Shown here piece by piece: positions 33,285 to 42,389 of a stretch of DNA of 64,000 nt. This stretch comes from a virus. The position numbers were made by a program, and so were the translations under genes. Position 1 is the first letter of the stretch. Each line of letters opens with the position of its first letter. The stretch lies in the IMG/VR virus record IMGVR_UViG_3300035670_000050, positions 56,164 to 120,163 of that record; one strand, given 5' to 3'. Below the pieces are notes generated by a model. It did not search any database. It saw only the letters and a list, made by a program, of their open reading frames with translations, and was not told where the DNA came from.

Positions 33285-33707
33285 ATGATAGAAAATAAGA
33301 AAATTATGCATAAAACAAATGAAAAATTATCTGAAATATTTGATGTAGAACCTATTCCTTTAGAAGTTCAAGAACCACAAAAAGAAACTGTTCCAATTGA
33401 GTTTTCTAATCCTATAGAGTCAGACACAGAGATTGCAAGACAAAACATTAAAGATTTACTTCAAAAAGGAAGTAAGGCTGTAGATGAATTGGCAGTTGTT
33501 GCTCGTGATAGTCAACATCCTCGTGCATATGAAGTTATGGCAACTTTGATTAAGAATATGTCTGATCTAAATAAAGACTTGTTAGAGATACAGAAACGCA
33601 AAAAAGATTTGATGGTAACATCACAAAACAAAGCTGGAGATGTAAATGTTGAGAAAGCTTTATTTGTTGGTTCTACAGCAGAGTTAATGAAACTACTTAA
33701 GAAATAA
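33285..33707 (+). CDS. gp16: Terminase small subunit gp16
   Basis: A 140-residue protein. DTEIARQNIKDLLQKGSKAV, then HPRAYEVMATLIKNMSDLNK and LLEIQKRKKDLM, match the conserved helical core of T4-like gp16, which forms the ring regulating the gp17 motor and recognises packaging sites. It starts immediately after the previous stop, with AGGA at good spacing; an in-frame ATG seven codons further (33306) is a possible alternative start. The stop overlaps gp17 by one base. Confidence 0.9.
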   Translation: MIENKKIMHKTNEKLSEIFDVEPIPLEVQEPQKETVPIEFSNPIESDTEIARQNIKDLLQKGSKAVDELAVVARDSQHPRAYEVMATLIKNMSDLNKDLLEIQKRKKDLMVTSQNKAGDVNVEKALFVGSTAELMKLLKK

Positions 33708-35401
33708 TGTCTGATACAAGTTACTTAGGAAATGCCAACCTTAAAAAAGTTGGTATTCCAATATCATTTAGTGAAGAACAAATTATAGAATACCAAAAGT
33801 GTTCTGAAGATCCTATTTACTTTATTGATAACTACTGTTACATCGTTACACTTGATCACGGTATACAACAGTTCAAACTCTACGATTGTCAAAAGAAAAA
33901 AATAAAAACCATTCATGATAACCGTAGAGTTATCATTATGGAATCTCGTCAGGCAGGAAAAACTACAACATCTGCTGCATATATTTTATGGTATACTTTG
34001 TTTCAAGCAGATAAGAATGTTGCGATTCTAGCAAACAAAGACAAAACAGCCAGAGAAATTCTTTCTCGTTATCAGTTGATGTATGAGAATTTACCTATAT
34101 GGATGCAACAAGGTATTAAGACATGGAACAAAGGAGACATAGAACTAGAGAATGGTTCTAAAGTATTTACTGCTGCAACTACTGCGGCAGGTATTCGTTC
34201 CAAGTCAGTCAACCTTCTGTATATTGACGAGGCTGCAATCATTCCAAACAATATTGCAGACCAGTTCTTTACTTCTGTTTACCCTGTAGTTTCTGCTGGT
34301 AAGACAACAAAAATTCTAATTACTTCTACACCTCTTGGTTACAATCACTTTTGGAAGTTTTGGAATGATGCAGAGAATGGTAGAAACGGTTTTGTTCCTT
34401 TGTTCATTCCATATTGGGAAATTCCAGGTCGTGATGATAAATGGGCAGCAGAACAACGAGGTGTTCTTGGAGAAGTAAAATATAATCAAGAAGTTCTATG
34501 TAAGTTTCTTGGTTCTGCACTTACTCTTATTCGTGCAGATGCAATTGAACAAATGTCGTATAACACTCCAATATTACAAGATGAGGGTCTTGATGTATAT
34601 GAGTATCCTGTTGTAGGACAAAAAGATCAACATGGTAAAGTTTTAGTTAAACCTAGATCATATGTTCTTGTCGTTGATACCGCACAAGGCGTAGGTGGTG
34701 ATTATTCTGCATTTGTTGTCATAGATGTTACAGAAATACCATATAAATTGGTTGCCAAATATAGAAACAATAGTATAGCTCCACTCGTATATCCATCTGT
34801 CATTTATAAAGTTGCATCGCAGTACAATCAGGCTTATGTTTTACTTGAAGTAAATATGTCTGAACAAGTCGCACACATTTTATATACCGAATATGAGTAT
34901 GAAAATATATTCTTTGTATCAAAAACTTCAAGAGGGCAACAAATAACTGGTGGTTTTGGTGGTGCAGGTAAGACAAGACTTGGAGTTCATACAGATAGAA
35001 AGATAAAACGCATAGGTTGTTTTAACTTTAAATCTTTAATTGAAGAGAAAAAGTTATTAGTTTTTGACTCTGATGTGATATCAGAGATGTCAACATTTAT
35101 TGAAAAAAGAGATTCATATGAGGCCGACGAAGGTTATCATGACGATTTAGTTATGTGTCTAGTTCTTTTTGGATGGTTAACTACCAATCCATACTTCAAA
35201 GAAATAACGGATGTTAATTTAAGACAAGCAATCTACGAAGAAAAAATTAAACAGATCGAAGAAGAGATGTTACCTATAGGATTTTTAAATGATGGACAAC
35301 AAGAAGAGTTGATGATAGAAGGTGGAGATGTTTGGGGCAATTACAACATGGCAGAAGAGAAAACTGCTTTGCCTCCAGGGTATTTATCGTCTAGATTGTA
35401 A
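33707..35401 (+). CDS. gp17: Terminase large subunit gp17
   Basis: A 564-residue packaging motor (T4 gp17 is 610). Visible motifs are the Walker A-like SRQAGKTT at 80-87, Walker B LLYIDEAA at 170-177 with catalytic E175, and the coupling motif TSTPLG. The C-terminal nuclease has YVLVVDTAQGVGGDYSAF with its first metal aspartate and YHDDLVMCLVLF with the last acidic pair. It cuts concatemeric DNA and translocates it through the portal gp20. Gene order gp16-gp17-gp18 is as in T4. Confidence 0.95.
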   Translation: MSDTSYLGNANLKKVGIPISFSEEQIIEYQKCSEDPIYFIDNYCYIVTLDHGIQQFKLYDCQKKKIKTIHDNRRVIIMESRQAGKTTTSAAYILWYTLFQADKNVAILANKDKTAREILSRYQLMYENLPIWMQQGIKTWNKGDIELENGSKVFTAATTAAGIRSKSVNLLYIDEAAIIPNNIADQFFTSVYPVVSAGKTTKILITSTPLGYNHFWKFWNDAENGRNGFVPLFIPYWEIPGRDDKWAAEQRGVLGEVKYNQEVLCKFLGSALTLIRADAIEQMSYNTPILQDEGLDVYEYPVVGQKDQHGKVLVKPRSYVLVVDTAQGVGGDYSAFVVIDVTEIPYKLVAKYRNNSIAPLVYPSVIYKVASQYNQAYVLLEVNMSEQVAHILYTEYEYENIFFVSKTSRGQQITGGFGGAGKTRLGVHTDRKIKRIGCFNFKSLIEEKKLLVFDSDVISEMSTFIEKRDSYEADEGYHDDLVMCLVLFGWLTTNPYFKEITDVNLRQAIYEEKIKQIEEEMLPIGFLNDGQQEELMIEGGDVWGNYNMAEEKTALPPGYLSSRL

Positions 35402-35405
35402 AAAC

Positions 35406-35413
35406 ACTAAATA
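35406..35413 (+). promoter_or_regulatory. Late promoter box variant ACTAAATA before gp18
   Basis: A T4-like late -10 variant in the 54-nt gap before the sheath gene. CTAAATA is close to the TATAAATA consensus. A strong Shine-Dalgarno (AAGGAGA) follows at 35442-35448. Confidence 0.45.
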
Positions 35414-35455
35414 CACAATAAAGAAAATTGATCCAAACAATATAAGGAGAAATCC

Positions 35456-37375
35456 ATGGCATTTCAATTATCAGCTGGCGTAAATGTATCAGAAATTGAT
35501 CTGAGTACAGTTGTGCCTTCAATTGCCAGTTCTATTGGCGCATTTGCCGGGAAGTTTGCTTGGGGTCCAGCTAATGAAGTAGTTACTATTTCTGACGAGA
35601 TTCGTTTAGTCGAAAGATTTGGTAAACCTACAAATGATAATTATGAATACTGGTTTTCAGCCGCAAATTTTCTAGCATACTCAAACAATCTCAAAGTAGT
35701 TCGTTCAGTCGCATCAGATTCTTATAATGCAACTTCAAAAAATCCAATTGGTAGTGCAATTATTCAAGTTAATGGTGTGTTATATGAACCAAATGTTAAT
35801 ACCACTATAACATTGCTAGGTAATGAATCTGATGCAGTAATACAAGTTACAACTGATGCAAATGGTACTATTAATACAGCTACTGTTTTACAAGGCGGTT
35901 CATTTTTTGAAATACCCACAATAAGTCCTGCTACTTTAACTGCTGCTTTAGGTGCGAATGGTCAATCAGGTTTAATTGAATTGAGATTTGATAATATTCA
36001 AATTGAAAATGAAATTGATTATCAATTAAATCATACAACTGGCGCAAATAGTTATGGTGAATTTGCTGCAAAATATCCAGGTGTTTTAGGGAATTCTATT
36101 ACTATAGAGATGGCAGATTCAAACACATTTACTGGTTGGGCATATGCATCTTTATTCACAGATGAACCAGCTACATCAGATTATGTTTCAAATTTAAGTG
36201 GTGCTAACGATGAATTACATATTGTAGTAGTTGATACAGGAGGTTCATTTAGTGGAACAGCAAATGCTGTACTAGAAAGATTTGCATTTGTATCTAAAGC
36301 AGCTGATGCTAAAAACCCAGATGGAACTTCAAATTATTACAAAGATGTTTTAAATAATCGTTCAAAATATGTTTGGTGGTTATCTCACCCATTACCTACA
36401 ACGAATTGGGGCGAAAATGCCACAACAGATTTTAATTTATTAGAAGATGCAATTACAGTATCACTTAGAGGTGGTGCAGATGGTGATGTAAATGAAAATT
36501 ATATAGCAAATTCATACTCACAAGTTTCCAATCCTGACTCTGTAGACATATCTCTAATTATTGCTGGTCCTGCTGGAAATACTGTTGCATCTCAGATTAT
36601 TGATATTGCAGAAGATCGCAAAGATTGTGTTGCATTTATATCACCATTAAAAGCTGATGTTGTAGATAATTACGGATCAGAATCAACTGATGTATTATTA
36701 TACCGTAATACAACATTAAACAAATCTTCTTCATTTGCAGTGATGGATTCTGGTTGGAAATATCAGTACGACAAGTACAATGATACTTATCGTTGGGTTC
36801 CACTTAATGCTGACATTGCAGGTCTATGTGCAAGAACAGACTTAGAAAGAGATCCTTGGTATTCACCTGCAGGTTCAAATAGAGGCATAATTAAAAATAT
36901 CATTAAACTTTCTTGGAATCCAACTAAAGCTGAAAGAGATGATTTATATGTCAAAGGTATTAATCCTGTAGTTAGTTTCCCAGGCGAAGGTACAATGTTA
37001 TTTGGAGACAAAACTCTTCTTGCCAGACCAAGTGCATTTGATCGTATCAATGTTCGTAGACTCTTTATTGTACTTGAAAAAGCAATTGCAAGAGCTGCTC
37101 GTTCTTCATTGTTTGAATTTAATGATCAATTCACAAGAGCACAATTTGTAAACTTAGTTGAACCATATCTTCGTGATGTTCAAGGACGCCGTGGTATTAG
37201 TGACTTCAGAGTTGTATGCGATGAAACAAATAATACAGCCGAAGTAATTGATCGCAATGAATTTATTGGCGACATTTACATTAAACCTGCTCGTTCAATC
37301 AACTTTATTCAACTTAACTTTATTGCAGTAAGAACTGGAGTAAGATTTGAAGAAATAGTTGGTCGTTTTGGTTAA
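35456..37375 (+). CDS. gp18: Tail sheath protein gp18
   Basis: A 639-residue protein (T4 gp18 is 659). N-terminal SAGVNVSEIDLSTVVPSIAS, then GAFAGKFAWGPANEVVTISD, and C-terminal LFEFNDQFTRAQFVNLVEPY, then GRRGISDFRVVCDETNNTAE and YIKPARSINFIQLNFIAVRT, are the conserved gp18 core that makes the inner contractile layer. A more variable middle (residues ~90-230) corresponds to the surface domains, with a glycine-rich beta unit. An excellent Shine-Dalgarno and late box fit high expression. Confidence 0.95.
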   Translation: MAFQLSAGVNVSEIDLSTVVPSIASSIGAFAGKFAWGPANEVVTISDEIRLVERFGKPTNDNYEYWFSAANFLAYSNNLKVVRSVASDSYNATSKNPIGSAIIQVNGVLYEPNVNTTITLLGNESDAVIQVTTDANGTINTATVLQGGSFFEIPTISPATLTAALGANGQSGLIELRFDNIQIENEIDYQLNHTTGANSYGEFAAKYPGVLGNSITIEMADSNTFTGWAYASLFTDEPATSDYVSNLSGANDELHIVVVDTGGSFSGTANAVLERFAFVSKAADAKNPDGTSNYYKDVLNNRSKYVWWLSHPLPTTNWGENATTDFNLLEDAITVSLRGGADGDVNENYIANSYSQVSNPDSVDISLIIAGPAGNTVASQIIDIAEDRKDCVAFISPLKADVVDNYGSESTDVLLYRNTTLNKSSSFAVMDSGWKYQYDKYNDTYRWVPLNADIAGLCARTDLERDPWYSPAGSNRGIIKNIIKLSWNPTKAERDDLYVKGINPVVSFPGEGTMLFGDKTLLARPSAFDRINVRRLFIVLEKAIARAARSSLFEFNDQFTRAQFVNLVEPYLRDVQGRRGISDFRVVCDETNNTAEVIDRNEFIGDIYIKPARSINFIQLNFIAVRTGVRFEEIVGRFG

Positions 37376-37381
37376 TAAATA
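37374..37381 (+). promoter_or_regulatory. Late promoter box variant AATAAATA before gp19
   Basis: A late box variant that overlaps the end of gp18, ends 20 bases before the gp19 ATG and is followed by AGGAGA. This is the same spacing class as the exact TATAAATA boxes. Confidence 0.4.
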
Positions 37382-37401
37382 GAAAAACAGGAGATAATTA
37401 A

Positions 37402-37947
37402 ATGGCATTTTCAGTAAACGAATTTAGATCACAAATGACTGGAGACGGAGCTCGTCCCAATCTATTTGAAGTATCCATGCCGTTTCCTGTATTCTCACTA
37501 CCAGGAAACGCACAACAAAAACTAACATTCATGTGTAAGACAGCACAACTACCAGGATCAACTCTTGGTGTTGTGCCAGTTCAATACTTTGGTAGAGAAT
37601 TAAAGTTTGTAGGTAATAGATCATTTGTAGATTGGACAATTACAATTATTAACGACGAAGACTTCATCATTCGTAACGCTTTTGAAAGATGGATGAACGC
37701 CCTAAATACTCATAGTACTAATGTAAGAAGTCCAATTGCATTAACACCATTAGGTTATAGTGTTGATGGAGATGTTACTCAGTTTGGTAAAGCTGGTAAT
37801 GTTCTGAAGAAGTATAAATTTATAGGTCTATTCCCATCAGATATCACTCCAATTGATGTTGATTGGGGTGCAAATGATACAATTGAAGAGTTCTCTGTAA
37901 CTCTGTCTTATCAGTGGTGGGAATCTGTAGAGACTGGTGTAGTGTAA
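37402..37947 (+). CDS. gp19: Tail tube protein gp19
   Basis: A 181-residue protein (T4 gp19 is 163). FSVNEFRSQMTGDGARPNLF, then FMCKTAQLPGSTLGVVPVQY, FGRELKFVGNRSFVDWTITI and FERWMNALNTH, are the tail-tube family signature. It forms the inner tube inside the sheath. It lies directly after gp18 and is followed by a strong terminator, so it ends a transcription unit. A related but distinct tube-fold protein is encoded at 45769. Confidence 0.95.
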   Translation: MAFSVNEFRSQMTGDGARPNLFEVSMPFPVFSLPGNAQQKLTFMCKTAQLPGSTLGVVPVQYFGRELKFVGNRSFVDWTITIINDEDFIIRNAFERWMNALNTHSTNVRSPIALTPLGYSVDGDVTQFGKAGNVLKKYKFIGLFPSDITPIDVDWGANDTIEEFSVTLSYQWWESVETGVV

Positions 37948-37979
37948 TAGGTGGGGGTAACCCCATCTATTATTTTTTT
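37946..37979 (+). terminator. Rho-independent terminator after gp19
   Basis: An 11-bp stem (AATAGGTGGGG with CCCCATCTATT, one G-U pair), a GTAA tetraloop, then A and seven T. It overlaps the gp19 stop codon and separates it from the homing endonuclease gene. Confidence 0.9.
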
Positions 37980-37998
37980 ATAGGATGAAAGACACCGT

Positions 37999-38643
37999 AT
38001 GGCATTATATTTACTAGTCAAAGAACATGTAGATACAGGTATGAAATACTTGTGTAAACATGTTGCATCTTCATTTTCTGAATGTGAAAAATATACTGGT
38101 TCTGGAATATATTGGAAAAGACATTTAAAGCAACATGGTAATAATGTTAAAACCACTTGTCTTTTTGTAACTGAAAATGAAAAAGAATTTCGTGAAATTG
38201 CCAAAAAATATTCTTTAAAATTTAATGTTACACAATCTAAAGAATGGGCAAATTTATGTGACGAAGAAGGACAAGGTGGACATACTGTTATTGATAAAGA
38301 AAAACATGGTAAATTAATGGAACAAATCCATAAAAAACCAGAAGTCAAACAAAAAGTTAAAAAACATTTAGATGATATTAGATTTTGGACTCAACCTTTA
38401 GCTGCACAAGCCGCAAAAGAAAAATTAACAGGTGTTCTTAAAACAGAAGAACACAAACAAAAAATGCGTGGTAAAAGACCTCATGTAAATCAATCTGGTA
38501 GTAAAAACAATAATTCTAAAAAAATAGAAACTCCATTTGGTATTTTTGGTAGTATTAGTGAAGCCTCACGCCAAATTGAAGGTTATACATATATGATGAT
38601 ATGGTGTAGATTGCAAAATAATAAAGAATGGAGATACATCTGA
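37999..38643 (+). CDS. GIY-YIG-like homing endonuclease between gp19 and gp20
   Basis: A 214-residue protein. N-terminal ALYLLVKEHVDTGMKYLCKH, then CEKYTGSGIYWKRHLKQHG, matches the divergent GIY-YIG-type phage nucleases (usual text YLxVKEHxxTGLKYLGKT, YxGSGxYWxxHLKxHG). The glycine expected before K in YLGK is cysteine here. EWANLCDEEGQGGHTV is also typical. C-terminal DNA-binding modules follow: NUMOD3-like TEEHKQKMRGKRPHVNQSG and NUMOD1-like FGIFGSISEASRQIEGYTYM. It is a free-standing mobile gene; the substituted glycine leaves activity uncertain. Its stop overlaps the gp20 start (TGATG). Confidence 0.8.
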   Translation: MALYLLVKEHVDTGMKYLCKHVASSFSECEKYTGSGIYWKRHLKQHGNNVKTTCLFVTENEKEFREIAKKYSLKFNVTQSKEWANLCDEEGQGGHTVIDKEKHGKLMEQIHKKPEVKQKVKKHLDDIRFWTQPLAAQAAKEKLTGVLKTEEHKQKMRGKRPHVNQSGSKNNNSKKIETPFGIFGSISEASRQIEGYTYMMIWCRLQNNKEWRYI

Positions 38644-40292
38644 TGGCAATTCGGCTTTTTGGTTTCAATATAGGCAAAAAAGATGTTGTTCAGGAACAAC
38701 CACCTGAGCAAAAAACTTTTGCACTTCCAACATCTGCACTTGATGATGGTGCAGTTACTATCACTCAAAACGCTTATTATGGCACATATGTAGATTTAGA
38801 AGGCGCAGTTCGTAATGAATTAGAATTGATCACTCGTTATCGTGAGATGGCAAATCATCCAGAATTGGAACAGGCCATTGATGATATCGTAAATGAATCT
38901 ATAACACATGATGAATCAGGTGAAGTTGTGTCTATTAACATGGACAAACTAAAACAACCACAGACAATTAAAAAGAAAATTGAAGAAGAGTTTGAAAATA
39001 TTTTAACTCTTTTAAATTTCAATAATTTGGCAGATGATCTTTTCAAGAGATGGTACATTGACGGTAGAATATACTATCATGTTCTAGTTGATGATACTAA
39101 TCCAAAAGAAGGCATACAAGAATTAAGATATATTGATCCACGAAAGATCAGAAAAGTTCGTGAGATTCAAAAAGAAAAAGATCCTAAAACTGGTGCTATG
39201 GTAATTAAATCTATAGCAGAATACTATGTTTATAATGATCGTGGTACAACAACACAAACTTACACCGCACAAGTAAATGCTGGTGTAAGAATTGCACCAG
39301 ATTCAATTATCAATGTGAACTCTGGGTTGATGGATGCAAAGAATACTTTTGTTATTTCTTATTTGCACAAGGCCATCAAACCACTCAATCAATTAAGAAT
39401 GATTGAGGATGCAGTTGTAATCTATAGACTATCAAGAGCACCAGAACGCCGTGTGTTCTATATTGATGTAGGTAATTTGCCAAAAGGTAAAGCAGAACAA
39501 TACCTTCGTGATATTATGATCAAGTATCGTAACAAGATGGTATATGATGCCAATACTGGTGAGTTGCGTGATGATCGTAAACACATGTCAATGCTTGAAG
39601 ATTTTTGGTTGCCACGAAGAGAAGGTGGTAAAGGTACAGAGATTACTACACTTCCAGCAGGTCAAAATCTTGGCCAAATAGAAGATGTAGATTACTTCCG
39701 TAAAAAATTATTGCAGTCTTTAAATGTACCTTATTCTAGAATGGATCAAACACAAGGTGGTGGTTTTGCATCACTTGGCAGATCAACAGAAGTAACTAGA
39801 GATGAATTAAAATTTGCCAAATTTATCAATAGACTTCGTAATAAGTTCTCACAGATTTTTGATAATGCTCTAAAAACACAATTAGTTTTAAAAGGCATTT
39901 GTACTAAAGAAGAATGGGAACAATTTAAAGAAGACATTTATTATGACTTCAAGAAAGATAATAATTTTACAGAGTTAAGAGAAGCAGAACTTCTTCGTGA
40001 AAGAGTACAGACACTTACCATGTTAGAACCATTTGTTGGTAAATATTTTTCACAAACATGGATTAAAAAGAATGTTCTTCGTATGACACAAGAAGAAGTT
40101 GATGAGATGGAAAAAGAAATACAAGAAGATGGCTCTGCTGAACAATATGAACAAATGCAACAACAACAAAATGGTGGTATGATACCTCAACCACCAGTAG
40201 ATAATGTAACAGAACAAGATCAACAACAAGAATCTATGACACCAGAATTAGATGCTCAAGTTGACAAGTATACTAATATAAATAGAAAATAA
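38643..40292 (+). CDS. gp20: Portal vertex protein gp20
   Basis: A 549-residue protein. The start is placed at 38643 (MAIRLFGFNIGKK), which overlaps the upstream TGA as TGATG, is preceded by GGAG and matches gp20 N-termini; the in-frame ATG at 38628 lies inside the endonuclease coding end. Conserved text includes EQAIDDIVNESITHDESGEV, FVISYLHKAIKPLNQLRMIE, RAPERRVFYIDVGNLPKGKA, LPAGQNLGQIEDVDYFRKKL and GGGFASLGRSTEVTRDELKF. The C-terminus is Gln-rich. It forms the dodecameric portal for packaging by gp17. Confidence 0.95.
   Translation: MAIRLFGFNIGKKDVVQEQPPEQKTFALPTSALDDGAVTITQNAYYGTYVDLEGAVRNELELITRYREMANHPELEQAIDDIVNESITHDESGEVVSINMDKLKQPQTIKKKIEEEFENILTLLNFNNLADDLFKRWYIDGRIYYHVLVDDTNPKEGIQELRYIDPRKIRKVREIQKEKDPKTGAMVIKSIAEYYVYNDRGTTTQTYTAQVNAGVRIAPDSIINVNSGLMDAKNTFVISYLHKAIKPLNQLRMIEDAVVIYRLSRAPERRVFYIDVGNLPKGKAEQYLRDIMIKYRNKMVYDANTGELRDDRKHMSMLEDFWLPRREGGKGTEITTLPAGQNLGQIEDVDYFRKKLLQSLNVPYSRMDQTQGGGFASLGRSTEVTRDELKFAKFINRLRNKFSQIFDNALKTQLVLKGICTKEEWEQFKEDIYYDFKKDNNFTELREAELLRERVQTLTMLEPFVGKYFSQTWIKKNVLRMTQEEVDEMEKEIQEDGSAEQYEQMQQQQNGGMIPQPPVDNVTEQDQQQESMTPELDAQVDKYTNINRK
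40277..40284 (+). promoter_or_regulatory. Late promoter box TATAAATA before prohead core genes
   Basis: An exact late box inside the last codons of gp20, ending 24 bases before the next ATG, with AAAGGAG between. Confidence 0.6.
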
Positions 40293-40308
40293 TTTAAAGG
40301 AGTTTAAC

Positions 40309-40707
40309 ATGTCTCAAATTAAAGATTTTATTGAACAGTTAGCAGCAGGAGACAATGTTGCAGCTAAAGAATCAATTAATAATGCTCTTTCAACAAAAGC
40401 ATTTGAATCATTAGATGCATTTAAAAAAGAAATTGCATCAACATTATTCAACAACGGTCAAGAAAAAGTAGAAGTACAAGATACTGCTGATACTCCTATT
40501 GAAGATGAAGAGACTGTTACTCAAGAAGAAGTAGAACAGATTGATGAACTTTCAAATGAAACTTTAAAGTCTTATGCTGGAAAAGTAGTTGACAAAACTA
40601 GAACAATGCCACAAGGTGCAAAGAAACAAAAACATTTAGCTGGTTTTGGAAAAGCAATGGATAAGATGCAAGGTCGTTTACACAGAGACCTTGATCGTAT
40701 GCCTTAA
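40309..40707 (+). CDS. Putative prohead core protein (gp67-like position)
   Basis: A 132-residue, strongly acidic, helical protein. FIEQLAAGDNVAAKESINNA is followed by an acidic stretch (DTPIEDEETVTQEEVEQIDE) and then LSNETLKSYAGKVVDKTR, a short motif that recurs in many marine T4-like phage proteins. Position between portal and protease genes, size and composition fit the internal prohead core proteins (T4 gp67 or gp68) that are cleaved by gp21 during maturation. Assignment rests mainly on synteny. Confidence 0.65.
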   Translation: MSQIKDFIEQLAAGDNVAAKESINNALSTKAFESLDAFKKEIASTLFNNGQEKVEVQDTADTPIEDEETVTQEEVEQIDELSNETLKSYAGKVVDKTRTMPQGAKKQKHLAGFGKAMDKMQGRLHRDLDRMP

Positions 40708-40720
40708 TAGAATTAATAAC

Positions 40721-41569
40721 ATGAAATCATTAACAGAATTTAAACAACCAATTATAGAAGAAGAATCAGACTACGCAAAGTTTGATATGCTTGTTCGTGC
40801 TGGGCTTGCAAACAAAGCACAGTTACAAAGAATTCATAAGATTCTTGACAAAATGAAAGAAGATAGACCTGTATTCAACAATGCAGATAGAATGATTCTT
40901 CAAAATCTTTTTAATAAAATGGTTGATTTAATTTCTAATAACAAACAAATATTTCAACAAACTCGCCGTGCTGTTCGTGAAGAATTAGAAGAAAGTATTC
41001 TAGATACTTCTGATTATAAAACAACTAAGTCAGGTAAAAAATATAAAGCACATAGAATTAAAATTGGTGATGAACAGTATGGTAGAGAAGAAGACGAACA
41101 ACAAAAAGAAGAAGTAGAAGTTTTACATAAAGTAGAACTAGATGAGTCACTATCTCAAATAGAACCACCTTTTGTTTTAGTTCTCAAAAGAAAAGCAATT
41201 AGATTATTTCCAAATGATACAAGAATAGCATTATACTACAGTGATAAAATTAATAAGTATTTTAGTGTTCCTTATTCTACAGATAAAAATCTTGATGCAC
41301 CAGTTCAGGCTGAAAGTGTAGAAAATGTTGAGTTAGAAGAAGCAGTAATGGATCAACTACATAAAATAGTTGCAGCTAAACAAAAACAAAGTGTTAAATT
41401 TGGTAATGGTCAAACACAATCAGTTGATCACTATACTGCATCGGCAATTACACAAGTTCATAAAGCATTGAACGATGATAACAAAAAGAAGTTTGCAGAT
41501 ATGGTTCATAAATCACCTGCACATTTGGCAAAAGCAGCAGACTTTGCATTTAGTAAAGTTAAAAAATGA
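40721..41569 (+). CDS. Head-region protein, probable prohead core/internal component
   Basis: A 282-residue protein. The start is set at ATG 40721 (MKSLTEFKQPIIEEESDYAK), just after the previous stop; the open frame extends 25 codons upstream but that part overlaps the preceding gene. The N-terminal helix resembles those of gp67-type core proteins. Central KYKAHRIKIGDEQYG and C-terminal VMDQLHKIVAAKQKQSVKFG, then AHLAKAADFAFSKVKK, form a module common in marine T4-like phages. Late expression and cleavage by gp21 are plausible. No enzymatic motif is seen. Confidence 0.65.
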   Translation: MKSLTEFKQPIIEEESDYAKFDMLVRAGLANKAQLQRIHKILDKMKEDRPVFNNADRMILQNLFNKMVDLISNNKQIFQQTRRAVREELEESILDTSDYKTTKSGKKYKAHRIKIGDEQYGREEDEQQKEEVEVLHKVELDESLSQIEPPFVLVLKRKAIRLFPNDTRIALYYSDKINKYFSVPYSTDKNLDAPVQAESVENVELEEAVMDQLHKIVAAKQKQSVKFGNGQTQSVDHYTASAITQVHKALNDDNKKKFADMVHKSPAHLAKAADFAFSKVKK

Positions 41570-42021
41570 AATTTATAGATTTTATTTTAAATAATAAATT
41601 ACAAGAAGCAAAAGATGATATTAGAAATCATCTAAATGAAATATTGAGAAAAAGATTAGCAGAAGCAAAAAAATATATTGCAGCTGATATATTTGAAGAA
41701 GTTGAAATTATAGATGAAGCTGCACCAAAAAGAAATCCAAACATTGTTAAGATGGGTAGAGTGCAAAGAATTCGTAGAAGAATTCGTAGAAATGCTAAAG
41801 GTAGAATTGTTGTACAAAAAAATGCTAGAAGATCAAGTATTAAAGGTTTTAGAATAGCAGGTAAAGGTAATACAATTAAAAGAATACCTACTATTGAAAG
41901 ATTAAGAAAAGCAAGACTGTTAAAACGATCATGGAAAACAACACGGAGAGCAAAAATACGCAGGACATTAATGAAGAGAAAGATGTCAATGCGTAGAAGA
42001 GCCTCGATAGGATTAAGGTAA
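41566..42021 (+). CDS. Arg/Lys-rich prohead core protein (gp68-like)
   Basis: A 151-residue protein overlapping its neighbour by 4 nt. The N-terminal ~50 residues are an amphipathic helix (KFIDFILNNKLQEAKDDIRN). The rest is extremely basic (VQRIRRRIRRNAKG, LKRSWKTTRRAKIRRTLMKR), ending MSMRRRASIGLR. T4 gp68 is a basic 141-residue prohead core protein in the same gene neighbourhood. The basic tail could bind packaged DNA or the acidic scaffold; an EAAPKRN segment near residue 52 might be a processing point, but this is a guess. Confidence 0.65.
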   Translation: MKFIDFILNNKLQEAKDDIRNHLNEILRKRLAEAKKYIAADIFEEVEIIDEAAPKRNPNIVKMGRVQRIRRRIRRNAKGRIVVQKNARRSSIKGFRIAGKGNTIKRIPTIERLRKARLLKRSWKTTRRAKIRRTLMKRKMSMRRRASIGLR

Positions 42022-42022
42022 A

Positions 42023-42388
42023 ATGGCATACGAAATTTTAAATGCTCTTAGAGCTAAATCTACAATTAGAGTTACAGGTAATACTGCAACTACTATTACA
42101 CTTTCACAATTGGCAGCAAGTCCAGCTGAAACTGTAACTGAAGCTGCTATCGCACAAGTCTCTGCAACAACAGATGGTGTTTGGAGAGTATACAGAGGCG
42201 ATAACACTAGTGGAGAATTGATCTTAGAATTATTGAACACGACACATTTTGTTCTTTATGAATATGATATTTCTTTTGCTAATAGTGCTACATCAAATGT
42301 TCATATTACCAATTCTGGTTCAGGTGGAACATTAATTATACAATTGGCAAAAACAGCAACATACAGCCCATCACTAACAGGAATGTAA
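42023..42388 (+). CDS. Small beta-rich head-region protein, unknown
   Basis: A 121-residue protein starting 1 nt after the basic core protein. It has an all-beta pattern with Ser/Thr/Asn strands (STIRVTGNTATTITLSQLAA, VWRVYRGDNTSGELILELLN, TSNVHITNSGSGGTLIIQLA). It resembles a decoration or minor structural protein more than a scaffold. It lies between core protein and protease genes, where marine T4-like phages often carry one such small gene. No domain is recognised. Confidence 0.6.
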   Translation: MAYEILNALRAKSTIRVTGNTATTITLSQLAASPAETVTEAAIAQVSATTDGVWRVYRGDNTSGELILELLNTTHFVLYEYDISFANSATSNVHITNSGSGGTLIIQLAKTATYSPSLTGM

Positions 42389-42389
42389 A

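Noticed and set aside
38628-38642. Portal start at ATG 38628
   Set aside because: ATG 38643 gives the conserved MAIRLFGF start, is coupled as TGATG and has GGAG at good spacing; the earlier ATG is internal to the endonuclease end.
40646-40720. Upstream extension of the 282-residue head-region protein to ATG 40646
   Set aside because: The extra 25 codons lie over the end of the preceding acidic core gene and read as unlike protein; ATG 40721 lies after that stop and begins a plausible core-protein helix.
41628-42029. 133-residue hydrophobic minus-strand frame opposite the Arg-rich core protein
   Set aside because: AGA/CGT codons read backwards give Leu/Phe/Ile-rich text; no ribosome-binding site, and the plus-strand gene is well supported by composition and synteny.
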